This document shows positions 41,434 to 50,921 of a stretch of 64,000 nucleotides of DNA, piece by piece; the stretch's first letter is position 1; every line of letters starts with the position of its first letter. Made by a program: the position numbers and the translations under genes. Below the pieces are notes generated by a model. The model ran no database searches. It was not told the origin of the DNA and was given only the letters and a program-made list of their open reading frames with translations. Location of the stretch: positions 62,001 through 126,000 of the forward strand of contig NZ_QMKK01000035.1 in the NCBI RefSeq assembly GCF_003287875.1, given 5' to 3'. This stretch comes from Martinezella tropici. GTDB taxonomy: Bacteria; Pseudomonadota; Alphaproteobacteria; Rhizobiales; Rhizobiaceae.

Positions 41434-42876
41434 ATGCGCATCGCCGTCGGAGGCATTCATATCGAATGCAGCACCTACAATCCGGTCCTGAACGAAGAGA
41501 AGGACTTTCGCGTCCTGCGCGGCGCGGAGCTGACGGCAGCGCCCTACTTCGCCTTTCTTAGGGATTACGACGGCGAATTCCTGCCGACCATCCATGCCAG
41601 AGCCATTGCCGGCGGCCCGGTCGCGCGCCACACCTACGAGGCCTTCAAGGGGGAATTCCTGGAAAGGCTGAAAGCGTTGCTGCCGCTTGATGGGCTCTAT
41701 CTCGCCATGCACGGCGCCATGTATGTCGAGGGCATGGAAGATGCCGAAGGCGACTGGATCAATGCCGCCCGCGCCGTCGTCGGCGACGATTGCATGGTCT
41801 CGGCGAGCTACGACCTGCACGGCAATGTCACCCAGCGCATCATCGACGCGCTCGACATGTATTCCACCTATCGCACGGCGCCGCATATCGATGTCGAGGA
41901 AACCATGCGCCGCGCCGTCAAGATGCTGACGGAAAGCCTGAGGACCGGCGTCAAGCCGATCCTGTTGTGGGCACCGATCCCCGTCGTGCTGCCGGGCGAG
42001 CGCACCAGCACCGTCGATGAACCTGCCAAGGGCCTTTACGACATGCTGCCCGGTATCGATGCCATCGACGGCGTCTGGGATGCGTCTTTGATGGTCGGCT
42101 ATGTCTGGGCAGACGAGCCACGCGCGACGGCCGCCGCCATCATGACCGGCACGGATCGCGCCGTTCTCGAGCGCGAGGCAAAGCGCCTAGCGCAGGCCTA
42201 TTGGGATGTGCGCAAAGATTTCGTTTTCGGCTCGGAGACCGGCTCGATCGAGGAATGTGTCGCAAGAGCGATTGCGAGCACGACCGCGCCCGTGGTTCTG
42301 GCGGAATCCGGCGACAATCCGACGGGCGGCGGGGTCGGCGACCGCGCCGACGTGCTGGCGGAGCTGATTGCCAAGGGAGCGCAAGGCGTCATCTTCGCCG
42401 GCATTGCCGACAAGGCGGCGACAGAAACCTGCTACGCCGCCGGCCTCGGCGCCACGCTCGATCTTTCTGTCGGCGCATCGCTCGACACGAAGGGCAGCAA
42501 GCCGGTGAAAGGCCGCTTCACCGTTAAGTATCTGCTGGAGACGACCGAAGCGAGCGACATGCAAGCCGTGGTTTCCATCGGCGGCATAGACCTCGTCCTG
42601 TCGGCCAAGCGCCGTCCCTATCACAATATTGCCGACTTCACCCGTCTTGAGCTCGATCCGTACAAGGCGAAGATCATCGTCGTCAAATCCGGCTACCTCT
42701 CGCCGGAACTGGCGCCGATCGCCAATCCGAATCTGATGGCGCTGTCGCCCGGTGTCGTCGACCAGTTCGTCGAGCGCCTGCCGCGCCTGCGCAAGCAGAA
42801 GCCGACCTACCCCTTCGACAAGGATTTCGACTTCACACCCGAAACGGCTCTTTCGGCGCGCGCCCTTCGTCGTTGA
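41434..42876 (+). CDS. M81-family metallopeptidase (MlrC / microcystinase C-like)
   Basis: 480 residues. The N-terminal DUF1485 region carries GGIHIECSTYNP, MHGAMYVEGMEDAEGD and SYDLHGNVT, with His/Asp metal ligands; the C-terminal MlrC domain has SGDNPTGGGVGDRADVL. MlrC of Sphingomonas cleaves linearised microcystin fragments, but rhizobial homologues surely act on other amide or peptide-like compounds. ATG at 41434 has GAGG six bases upstream. Coupled to the ROK regulator. Confidence 0.88.
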   Translation: MRIAVGGIHIECSTYNPVLNEEKDFRVLRGAELTAAPYFAFLRDYDGEFLPTIHARAIAGGPVARHTYEAFKGEFLERLKALLPLDGLYLAMHGAMYVEGMEDAEGDWINAARAVVGDDCMVSASYDLHGNVTQRIIDALDMYSTYRTAPHIDVEETMRRAVKMLTESLRTGVKPILLWAPIPVVLPGERTSTVDEPAKGLYDMLPGIDAIDGVWDASLMVGYVWADEPRATAAAIMTGTDRAVLEREAKRLAQAYWDVRKDFVFGSETGSIEECVARAIASTTAPVVLAESGDNPTGGGVGDRADVLAELIAKGAQGVIFAGIADKAATETCYAAGLGATLDLSVGASLDTKGSKPVKGRFTVKYLLETTEASDMQAVVSIGGIDLVLSAKRRPYHNIADFTRLELDPYKAKIIVVKSGYLSPELAPIANPNLMALSPGVVDQFVERLPRLRKQKPTYPFDKDFDFTPETALSARALRR

Positions 42877-43027
42877 AAAGCCTAGGGAAGCGCCACGGAT
42901 CACTCGGAAGACCGGCGCCAAACGGCGGAAGCGGACATCAGCCACAAACCTTCCAACCGGCCCGAAGATCGAGATCGACGGCCATTGCGCCTTTTCGTTA
43001 ACGCAAGTCGAAGGTTACCTCTTGCCT

Positions 43028-43054
43028 GCTAAATTTCGCCGCGCTAAATTACGC
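43028..43054 (+). repeat. Direct repeat GCTAAATTWCGC before the glucan synthase genes
   Basis: GCTAAATTTCGC (43028-43039) and GCTAAATTACGC (43043-43054) repeat with a 15-base period, ending just before the possible start region of the membrane-fusion gene. This could be a regulator site. Confidence 0.4.
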
Positions 43055-43063
43055 AAGATTTAG

Positions 43064-44359
43064 TTGTATTTTGCCGACATCAGCTCGGTGGCCGCTTCCG
43101 TTAACCCGATCCTCTTGTATGCTGACATGATTTGGAATCATCGCATAACCCGTGTTGTCGTCGGCCTGCTGCTGTTGGCGCTTGCAATTGTCGTCTCCCT
43201 GCCGGCAATCACCGGCTATACAAGTCGTGACGGCACCGTCAATGCTCGGCTGGCTCTCGTCAATGCGCCCATAGATGGCGTGATCTCAGGTGAGCCCGTC
43301 AAAGTCGGCACACCCGTCAAAGCCGGTCAAAACCTCGTGGAAATCAGCAACCCGCGCGTGAACCGCGCGGTTCTGGCTTCACTTGAAGCAGAGCGCAACA
43401 CCGCCCACGACCGTGTGATTGCCCTGAAGAAGGAGCGCGACGACCTCTCGCAGCTTCGCGAACAACTGAGCAATCGCTTGGCGATCTTCAAGCAGGCCAC
43501 GATTTCGAACCTCGAACGTGAAGTTGAGATCCTCAGAAAGAGAGTGGAGGTTTCACAGGCACAGGATTTCGCCGCACAGGTGGATCTCGACCGCCGCAAA
43601 GATCTCGCCTCCAAGGGCATTCTTACCGAAAGGATGGTCGATGCGGCCCGTGCCGCGGGCGCGGCAACCATCGGTGAGGTCGAAGTGAGCAATCTGACCG
43701 TCGATCAATTGCAACAACGGCTGAACGCGGTTCGACAGGGAATCTTTGTGTTCGGAGATGGTCAAAATGACGTCCCGTACTCCCAGCAGCGCCAGGACGA
43801 GGTCATCGTCCACATCAGCGATTTGAACTCGCGCATAGCCGAAAATGAAACACGAGCCGCAGAGGTCGAAAAGCAGCTGACCGAGGAGGGCATCCGCGTC
43901 AGCAGCCTTGAGTCCGAGACGGCGACGGCACCGTTCGACGGTGTCGTTTGGAGCAGAAGCGTCGTCAACGGCTCCAATGTCATCCTCAACAATGAGCTCA
44001 TGCGAATACTGGATTGTCGGGAACTGTTTGTCGACATTCTCGTGCCCGAAGTGGATTATGACGAGATCTATCCCGGGCTGACCGCACAAGTTCGCCTACT
44101 TGGACGCAGCGATGTTTTCAAGGGCACGGTCACTTCCGTGAAAGGCAGTTCGGCAGCTATGGAAACCGACTCGTTTGCAGCCAGCCTGCCGATTTCATCA
44201 CAACGCAATGCTCGTATTCGAGTTCGCCTAGAACCATCCATCATGAACGGCGATTTCGAGAATTTCTGCCAAGTAGGACGAACAGTCCAGGTCCGGTTTC
44301 CCAAGCGCGGGATCGGTCTTTCGAACTGGGTCAAGAACCTGTGGTTCAGTATCTTCTAG
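43064..44359 (+). CDS. Membrane-fusion protein of a beta-glucan export pair (BgsB-like)
   Basis: 431 residues if the TTG at 43064 is used; an ATG at 43127, just before the membrane helix, is an alternative, and neither has a good Shine-Dalgarno site. One helix (ITRVVVGLLLLALAIVVSLPAI) is followed by a periplasmic HlyD-like body: lipoyl half (VNAPIDGVISGEPVKVGTPVKAGQNLVEI), a long coiled-coil (~100-290) and the second half (ATAPFDGVVWSRSVVNGSNV). Its end overlaps the glycosyltransferase gene, so the two work together. This gene order matches bgsB-bgsA of Sinorhizobium meliloti (mixed-linkage beta-glucan). Confidence 0.8.
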   Translation: MYFADISSVAASVNPILLYADMIWNHRITRVVVGLLLLALAIVVSLPAITGYTSRDGTVNARLALVNAPIDGVISGEPVKVGTPVKAGQNLVEISNPRVNRAVLASLEAERNTAHDRVIALKKERDDLSQLREQLSNRLAIFKQATISNLEREVEILRKRVEVSQAQDFAAQVDLDRRKDLASKGILTERMVDAARAAGAATIGEVEVSNLTVDQLQQRLNAVRQGIFVFGDGQNDVPYSQQRQDEVIVHISDLNSRIAENETRAAEVEKQLTEEGIRVSSLESETATAPFDGVVWSRSVVNGSNVILNNELMRILDCRELFVDILVPEVDYDEIYPGLTAQVRLLGRSDVFKGTVTSVKGSSAAMETDSFAASLPISSQRNARIRVRLEPSIMNGDFENFCQVGRTVQVRFPKRGIGLSNWVKNLWFSIF

Positions 44360-46334
44360 CCCTCGCTCCGACCTTTCTCGTAATGGCTTTCTTTCTCCTG
44401 GGGCCATTCAATTGGTCACGCCATCATAGTTGGACCAGGACGATCACCTGCGGCTTCGTCGCAGTTGTCGCACTGCGCTACATGCTTTGGCGCTTAACTC
44501 AAACCGTCCTTCCCTATCCCAATGACGGGATCAATTTCTTTTGGGTCTGGCTCGTTTTCATCGTTGAGATGTTAGCCTTCGCCGACGTTGTGCTCTTCCT
44601 TTTGCTCATGAGCCGCTACGTCAACCGAAGCGTCGAGGCGGACGGGCTGGGCGCTATCTTTTTTGCCCGTGAGAAACGCGAACTGCCGACCGTTGACGTC
44701 TTCATTCCCACCTATAATGAGCCGCTCGACGTTCTGGAGAGAACAATCGTAGGCGCTTTGTCGCTCGATTACCCCGCTGACAAACTCAAGGTCTATGTCC
44801 TCGACGACCAGCGCCGCGATTGGCTGAAAACCTTTTGCGAACAGAAAAACGCCATTCACGTTACGCGCAGCAACAACGCGCATGCCAAAGCCGGCAACAT
44901 GAACAATGGCCTGCAAGTCAGTTCGGGTGAATTCATTGCCGTATTCGATGCCGACTTCGTGCCCTACCGGCACTTTCTTCGTCGGACATTGCCCTTCTTT
45001 TCCGATGAAACAATTGGGATCGTCCAGACACCTCAGCATTTTTTCAATGCGGACCCGGTGCAGACGAATCTGGGGCTTGAGAACATCTGGCCGGATGAAC
45101 AGCGCCTGTTCTTCGACGAAATGGCGCCCAGTCGGGATGGGTGGGACGTCAGCTTCTGCTGTGGCTCATGTTCGATCGCACGACGCAGCGCAATCGACGC
45201 GATCGGCGGCTTTCCGACGGAGTCCATCACAGAGGATCTGCTGACCACGCTTTCCATGCTCAACAAGGGTTACAAGACGCGCTATTTGAACGAACGTCTG
45301 TCCATGGGACTCGCAGCGGAAAATCTGACGGGCTATTTCGTTCAGCGCGAGCGCTGGTGCCAGGGGGCATTCAGACGCTTTTCCTGCACAATGGCCCTCT
45401 GCGCGGCCCGGGACTATCACTCTTCCAACGTATCATGTTCCTGCCGGCTTCTTGGTTGGTGCAGTATCTGGTGCGCTTGATGATTCTGGTCATCCCGATT
45501 GCTTATCTCTGGTTCGGACTGCTGCCGCTTTATTTCACGGATGTAGCCGACTATGTCTCCTATCAAGTTCCGCTGCTGACTGCCTATTTCCTTCTCATGC
45601 TTTGGATAACGCCAACGCGATATTTGCCGATAATCTCAAGCGCCGTCGGGACCTTTGCGACGTTTCGAATGCTGCCGACCGTCGTGTCGAGCCTGATACG
45701 GCCATTCGGCAAGCCTTTCAGGGTGACGCCCAAGGGCAGCGGCAACCAGGCAAACCAATTTGATCGGTATACGTTTTCCTGGATTGCAGCCTTGATCACG
45801 ATCACCGCCCTCGGGCTACTGATCGATCTCGTCCCTGAGACCACGCAAACCCAGGCTGAATTTTCGCCGATCGCGGCCTTTTGGGCAGGCATTAATATCG
45901 TCGTTTTGCTCATCGCCTCTCTCATTTGCTTCGAGAAGCCCCAGCGACTGTTCCATGCCTTTAAATTGGACGAGCCGGCCGCAGTAGACGACATTTCCGG
46001 CCGGCTGGTCAGCCTGGCGCTGGACAAGGCGGTCGTCGCGGTGCCGGCGGACTCGCAATTCGAGTCGAAATCGGTCTTCTTGCACCTTGAAGGCTTTGCG
46101 CCTTTCAGGGCGGAGTTGAGGCAGGTCACGCAGCGACGCAGGAGCATGAGCCGTGGCGGCGACAGGCAAGCATACTATCTCCACCTTCACTTTGATCTTC
46201 ATGGCCCTATTCGAGACAAAATGATCGTGAAGCTCTACACGGGCGACTATTCGCAGGACATTCCCGACATCGACAAGGTCGCCGTGTCGATCAATCTTCT
46301 GCTGCGCTCCTTCGGCCGGGTACGCACATCTTAA
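44341..46334 (+). pseudogene. GT2 processive beta-glucan synthase (BgsA/BcsA-like), interrupted by a frameshift
   Basis: Membrane glycosyltransferase read in two frames. The first (44341 to ~45367) has membrane helices, the GT-A domain with VYVLDDQRRDW, the DADF metal site, SITEDLLTT and the acceptor motif QRERWCQG. The second frame (~45366 to 46334) continues with IQTLFLHNGPLRGPGLSLFQ, more helices and a C-terminal cytoplasmic domain. The reading shifts at a run of five G residues (45363-45367); restoring one base gives a 664-residue protein. The C-terminal domain lacks the RxxxR motif of PilZ. In S. meliloti BgsA, c-di-GMP binds the C-terminus without a PilZ domain. The start is GTG at 44341, overlapping the partner gene. 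A sequencing error is possible. Confidence 0.82.
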
Positions 46335-46472
46335 AGCAGCGTTGCCTCCCCGACCTGATTTGAGCGGTGATACGGACCAATATTCTACCCGTCTACATGA
46401 ATACTCAAAGAGTGAGCGGGCCTGCGGTCTTTCGCCATCTCGACGGCGGTCGTGCCGAAATGAGCGGCATTG

Positions 46473-46811
46473 TTACGTCAAACGCAAATCCACATGAGGG
46501 TGGAGCTTCTTGAGATTTGGCAGGGATTTCATCTGCCAGGGGATTTGCGACGAGCCGCATATGGTGAGGTGAATATCCGGATTCTTGCGTGCTTCGATCG
46601 TCAGCTTAGCCAGCAGATTGATACCCGATGAATTCAAAAACTGTAGACCAGTCAGATCGAAAGTCGCTTTGCCGCTGCCTCCGTAAAGAATCTCCCTGGC
46701 CAGATCATAGACAGGCGCGTAGGCGTCAGGACCCGCCATGCGCATGGTCCCGTCGAAATACAAGGTACTGCCTTCGGACCAGACGCGGAATGCTTCTTCT
46801 TTGATTTCCAT
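46473..46811 (-). CDS. STAS-domain protein (anti-anti-sigma-like partner)
   Basis: 112-residue single STAS domain. The segment [21 protein letters not shown] keeps the two serines (61-62) at the place where SpoIIAA-like proteins are phosphorylated by a kinase-like partner. The SpoIIE-type phosphatase two genes upstream would reverse this. AGAGG lies six bases before the ATG. It is the last gene of the minus-strand signalling cluster, converging on the glucan synthase gene 138 bases away. The regulated target is unknown. Confidence 0.85.
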   Translation of the reverse strand: MEIKEEAFRVWSEGSTLYFDGTMRMAGPDAYAPVYDLAREILYGGSGKATFDLTGLQFLNSSGINLLAKLTIEARKNPDIHLTICGSSQIPWQMKSLPNLKKLHPHVDLRLT

Positions 46812-46835
46812 AAAGGGCCTCTCGCGGGTTCACGT

Positions 46836-47384
46836 CTATGAAATCGCCATCGCGGCATAGGTTTCCAGCTTGATCTGCTTGTGCGGACCATGCTCATCAA
46901 AATGCCAGGCCAATTGAGCCTGGTAGTCGCTCATCAGTGTCAACAGTCCTAACCCGGACGCATCGCTTCCTGCAAGAACGCTTGCTTCGATCTGTTCTAT
47001 AAGGAGATCACCGGGATCACCGGCCGTTACCTTCTGCAACAGTTGTTGGAAGCGGGCAGTCGCTTCACGGTCGATCAGGTTCACGATCCGCATCTTGAAA
47101 TGATGGGTATCCAGCAATGCCTCGATAAGGATTTCGCCGGAAGCGCGGAACTTGATGGAATTTTCGATGAGCTCGTTGGTCAGGTAACCGATGTCGTGTC
47201 GCACCGTCTTGTATTGGCGCTCGGAAGCGCGGAAACCAAGCGCCATCGTCTCCGCGATAAAATCGGACGTGATGGCCGAATGGCGCCACGCCAAATGCAG
47301 CGGACCGTCGAACAGACGGATACGTAGAGCATTGGCGGCGTCGAACGAAAACAGATCTTCCCTGCCGAAAGTTGCCGTTGCCAT
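46836..47384 (-). CDS. GHKL ATPase-like protein (anti-sigma kinase-like)
   Basis: 182 residues. The N box HDIGYLTNELIENSIKF (about 63-79) and a later GLGLLTLMSDY are the ATP-site marks of histidine-kinase-like/RsbW-type ATPases. There is no phosphoacceptor His and no sensor. It should be the kinase partner of the STAS protein that follows after 24 bases. It starts four bases after the phosphatase stop. The fold assignment is by short motifs only. Confidence 0.75.
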   Translation of the reverse strand: MATATFGREDLFSFDAANALRIRLFDGPLHLAWRHSAITSDFIAETMALGFRASERQYKTVRHDIGYLTNELIENSIKFRASGEILIEALLDTHHFKMRIVNLIDREATARFQQLLQKVTAGDPGDLLIEQIEASVLAGSDASGLGLLTLMSDYQAQLAWHFDEHGPHKQIKLETYAAMAIS

Positions 47385-47388
47385 CTCC

Positions 47389-49749
47389 TCACCTGTGCCG
47401 CATCACCACGAGGGTAATATCGTCATGGATCTTGTGGGTCCCGATGTAGGCCATCAAATCGTCGAGTATGCCCTCGACGACTTCTTCCGCAGTCCCGCCA
47501 TGCAGGCGGCGCGCATCCTCCAAAAGCCTATCGAAGCCGAACAGCTCGCCCTTTGAATTCTCCGCTTCGGTGACGCCGTCGGTATGCAGGATAACCATGT
47601 CGCCTTTCTCGAAGGGCACTTGTCGCGTGTCGATAAAGGGAGCTATGTCGAGCTCAAGGCCGACCGGAAGACCGAGATCGCCCGTGTCTATCCGCTCCAC
47701 CTTGCCGTCCCGGCGAATGATGATCATGTCTTCGTGCTGACCGGATATCGTCAGTTTCTCGCCGTCGTAGTCGAGGAACGACAAGGTTAGATGCTTGTCG
47801 GTTCGTGTCCGTTCGATGTTCTTGAAGATTGCACGGTTGAGATCGGTCAGGAATTTTGCCGGATCCATCTCGCCTGCCTCCTGCAGGGCGCGAGCGATCG
47901 ATTGCACCATCAGCATCAGCACGCCGCTCTCCAGCCCGTGGCCGGTCACGTCGCCGATGCCGATCTTCAGGTTGTTTCCATTTTGCAGAACATCATAATA
48001 GTCGCCGCCGACTTCGTCGGCCGGGCGCATATAGGCGGCGATCTCCAGATGCTTGTTGGCCGTCAGCTCCTTGGCCCGCGGCAGGACCATAAGCTGGATC
48101 TGCCTGGCGACATTGAGCTCCGCAGCCAGCCGCAGGTTTTCGTTCTTCAATTGGCTGTTGAGAGCTGAAATCTCTTCCTTGGCCGCTTCAATCTCCTTGG
48201 TTCGCTCCGAAACGAGGTTTTCGAGGTTTTCCGTGTGGAAACTGATATCCTCCGCCATCCGGTTGAATGCGATGCCGGCCTCCGCCACCTCGTCCCTGGT
48301 CGAGATATCGACCCTGACCGAATAATCCTTCGCTTGTATGCGCTTGGCGGCGCTCGCCAGCGCGCTGATGCCGCTGGTGACACGCTTCGAGGCAGCAAAC
48401 ACCGCCGCCGTGACGATGATCAGGGACACCAGGACCGCCATGATCTGATAGAGCAGGATGCGGTTGGTCGCCCGCGATATCTCGTCCTTGGCGGCAATGA
48501 GCGAGGCATAGATCTCGCGCTCCGGCACCACTATTCCCAGCGACATGACCTCGCGTTGCACGGGTCCGTCCACCCAAAGATTGGTCGGGGGCAATTGCTT
48601 GACAACCACGAGATAGGGAACGTCCTCTCCCTGTTCGCGAAGGCTGATGTGCTGGATCACACCATCGGCGTCGAGCGGCAGCTTGGTGATGGCCGTTTGC
48701 ATGCTGTTGCGCAAGGACCGGTCGAGGCCGGTAACTCCCTTGGCGGCAGCATCGCTGGCGGCGCGCAAGCCGATGACCTTTTCGCCCACCGGGTTGATTG
48801 CGACGACGTTTCCGTTCGACATGGCAAGGAAGCCGAAGCCGGTTTGGGCGACTTTGACGTGTTCAACGATTTCGGCAAGTTGCGTGAGCGTGATATCGGC
48901 GCCGGCGGCACCGGCCAAACGATGCCGATCCGGGGTCCAGAGCGGATGAAAAAAGCTGACGATCAGCTTGCCGGTGATGGCGTCGGTATAGGGGGCTGTC
49001 TGGGTGATGTAATCGGCAACCGGGCGCGATGATGGGTTGGAGGCCCATTGCTGCCAGGATTCGTAGAGGCCCGGAAAAAAGAAGGTCCAGAAGTCTGCGC
49101 TATTGTGTCCGGGATAAAGTTTGTCGAAGGTCTGTGCCTGCGTCGTATAGGGCGCAGTCCGGAAAATCGGACGCTCCCTCGGGCCGATATAGTACATCTG
49201 TAGCTTCGATGCGCCGTTATGCAGCAAGGAAGGGGCAACCAGATCGAGCACCGCGCTCCATTCTATGTCTGCCTGCACCTGGGGCAGAGGATGATGATCC
49301 TTGTCGAGCAGATAACCCCAGACGCTGATAACCGAGGGCGTGCCGGGTGGGTTTTGCGACCACTGGCCAACCGGATCGTAGGTCACCGTTACGGCGCCTG
49401 GAGAAGCTCTGCTCATGGCGGCACCGACATCGACACTTCTCGCCGGATCGTCGATCTGTCCCTGAAGCACGCCTGCCAACGCCTTCACATCGGAATGGAC
49501 CTGGTCGATCAGCAGACCGACTTCTGCGGCGGTGGAATCCGCATAAGAGCGAATGTAATCCTGGCTCGCCTTTTCCAGGCCCTGTCCTACCTCGGTCGTG
49601 GCGTTGCGCGAAAGGCGCTGCACGTTCCAAAGCGCAAGGCCACCGCTGACCAAGAGGTCGAACAGAACCGCCCCCCCGACGACGAGCAGAAACTTGGCAC
49701 GAAATGAACGCAGCCCGAGCCGTTGCTTGACAATTGGCGTGTCTGTCAT
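47389..49749 (-). CDS. Membrane SpoIIE-type PP2C phosphatase with sensor and HAMP domain
   Basis: 786 residues. Order: membrane helix (~18-40), large periplasmic sensor of the dCache/CHASE kind (~45-425, with DPVGQWSQNPPGTPS and GVTGLDRSLRNSMQTAI), second helix (LLYQIMAVLVSLIIVTAAVFAA), HAMP (~455-505), coiled coil, and a SpoIIE phosphatase (~545-785) with all metal-binding motifs: DEVGGDYYDV, GDVTGHGLESG, HTDGVTEAEN and DDITLVVM. It should dephosphorylate the STAS partners in response to an extracellular signal. Overlaps the STAS-methyltransferase gene by four bases. Confidence 0.92.
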   Translation of the reverse strand: MTDTPIVKQRLGLRSFRAKFLLVVGGAVLFDLLVSGGLALWNVQRLSRNATTEVGQGLEKASQDYIRSYADSTAAEVGLLIDQVHSDVKALAGVLQGQIDDPARSVDVGAAMSRASPGAVTVTYDPVGQWSQNPPGTPSVISVWGYLLDKDHHPLPQVQADIEWSAVLDLVAPSLLHNGASKLQMYYIGPRERPIFRTAPYTTQAQTFDKLYPGHNSADFWTFFFPGLYESWQQWASNPSSRPVADYITQTAPYTDAITGKLIVSFFHPLWTPDRHRLAGAAGADITLTQLAEIVEHVKVAQTGFGFLAMSNGNVVAINPVGEKVIGLRAASDAAAKGVTGLDRSLRNSMQTAITKLPLDADGVIQHISLREQGEDVPYLVVVKQLPPTNLWVDGPVQREVMSLGIVVPEREIYASLIAAKDEISRATNRILLYQIMAVLVSLIIVTAAVFAASKRVTSGISALASAAKRIQAKDYSVRVDISTRDEVAEAGIAFNRMAEDISFHTENLENLVSERTKEIEAAKEEISALNSQLKNENLRLAAELNVARQIQLMVLPRAKELTANKHLEIAAYMRPADEVGGDYYDVLQNGNNLKIGIGDVTGHGLESGVLMLMVQSIARALQEAGEMDPAKFLTDLNRAIFKNIERTRTDKHLTLSFLDYDGEKLTISGQHEDMIIIRRDGKVERIDTGDLGLPVGLELDIAPFIDTRQVPFEKGDMVILHTDGVTEAENSKGELFGFDRLLEDARRLHGGTAEEVVEGILDDLMAYIGTHKIHDDITLVVMRHR

Positions 49750-50921
49750 AGCGGTTTCTGTCCCGATGAAGCCCAGATCGGCCAGCCGGCATAGCCTCTT
49801 GGATGGAGCGCGGCAAAAATATGATCGGCGAAACCTTGCTTGAATCGCTCGATGAATGCGGCCGAATCTCCTCTTCTGACCGCCATTTCATCGGCATAGA
49901 CATTCTGCCACGCCGTGATGATGTCGGCGAAGTCCTGTGGGTCGCCGTCGAGATTGGTAACCATGAAGCTTTCCATCCGCACATCCTTGAAGCCGGCATC
50001 CAACAGCATGCGGCGACCCTTGGGACCCATTTCGACATCCATATCGAAATGGGCGAACAGCTTCGCGACCTCGTTATAGGTCCATTGGATGCTGTCGGCT
50101 CTGGGTTCGCCAAGACAATGGGAGTTCTTCTCGTTGGTGATGTAGACCCTGCCGCCCGGCTTGCATATGCGATAGAGCTCCCGCAGCAAAACATCCGGGC
50201 GGTCGAATATCTGCAATGAGTGCCTGCAGGTCACGAAATCGAACTGGTCGCTGTCGAACAGCATCTGGGATGCATCGCCATAGGTATATTCGATATCCTG
50301 GACGCCGAAGTCGTCCGCCACCTTGCGGGCATATTCCAGGCTGGGCACCGAATGGTCGAGAGCCACGATCCGCGCCGGCTTGAAATCCTTTCGCAGCAGC
50401 ATGGCGAAATCGCCGATGCCGCAACAGATGTCGGCGATATGCAAGCCTTCGCGAAGACCATGCCGCGGCAGTATCTCGCGCTCGTGCCGCCACGTCATTT
50501 TCGTCTGCGTGCGAAGGATCGGTATGAAGCTCTGGTCCTCTACGAATGTCTGCCCGGGATAGAAGGCGGAATCATAGATCTCGACGGTGATATTGGGCGA
50601 CAGATCGCTCAAATGGCGAAACAGTCGCGATGCCCATGCAACGACGCTCGAAGCGACGACCGTCAGTTTGAGATCGGGCCTCGATCGCGTGGCATCGAGG
50701 AGGACATGTGTCAGGGCGCGGAACGCCGTGTTGTTCATATGGGTGACACGCTTCAGATTGACATAGCAGACGCCGTTCACCCTCTCGATGCCGTCGCGCA
50801 GCAGCGCGAGATCATCGGCAAGCTCCGCAACCGAACGCGGCCTGAGAACCCCTGCCAGGGAGAATTCCTGATTATTGACGTCGAATTGCGCCGTGAAACG
50901 TGCAGAGGAGAGATTGCTCAA
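49746..50921 (-). CDS. STAS domain fused to a class I SAM methyltransferase
   Basis: 391 residues. Residues ~20-115 fold like a STAS domain (GVCYVNLKRVTHMNNTAFRALTH), with Asn-Asn-Thr-Ala at 63-66 where a Ser is usual, so Thr65 may be the phosphosite or the site may be lost. Residues ~140-300 form a methyltransferase with motif I ADICCGIGDFAML (163-175), acidic loop VALDHSVPSLEYAR and GDASQMLFDSDQFDFVTCRHSL. The remainder has helical segments and no known domain. Both ends overlap neighbours by four bases. The methyl acceptor is unknown. UbiE-like names for such proteins would be misleading. Confidence 0.85.
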   Translation of the reverse strand: MSNLSSARFTAQFDVNNQEFSLAGVLRPRSVAELADDLALLRDGIERVNGVCYVNLKRVTHMNNTAFRALTHVLLDATRSRPDLKLTVVASSVVAWASRLFRHLSDLSPNITVEIYDSAFYPGQTFVEDQSFIPILRTQTKMTWRHEREILPRHGLREGLHIADICCGIGDFAMLLRKDFKPARIVALDHSVPSLEYARKVADDFGVQDIEYTYGDASQMLFDSDQFDFVTCRHSLQIFDRPDVLLRELYRICKPGGRVYITNEKNSHCLGEPRADSIQWTYNEVAKLFAHFDMDVEMGPKGRRMLLDAGFKDVRMESFMVTNLDGDPQDFADIITAWQNVYADEMAVRRGDSAAFIERFKQGFADHIFAALHPRGYAGWPIWASSGQKPL

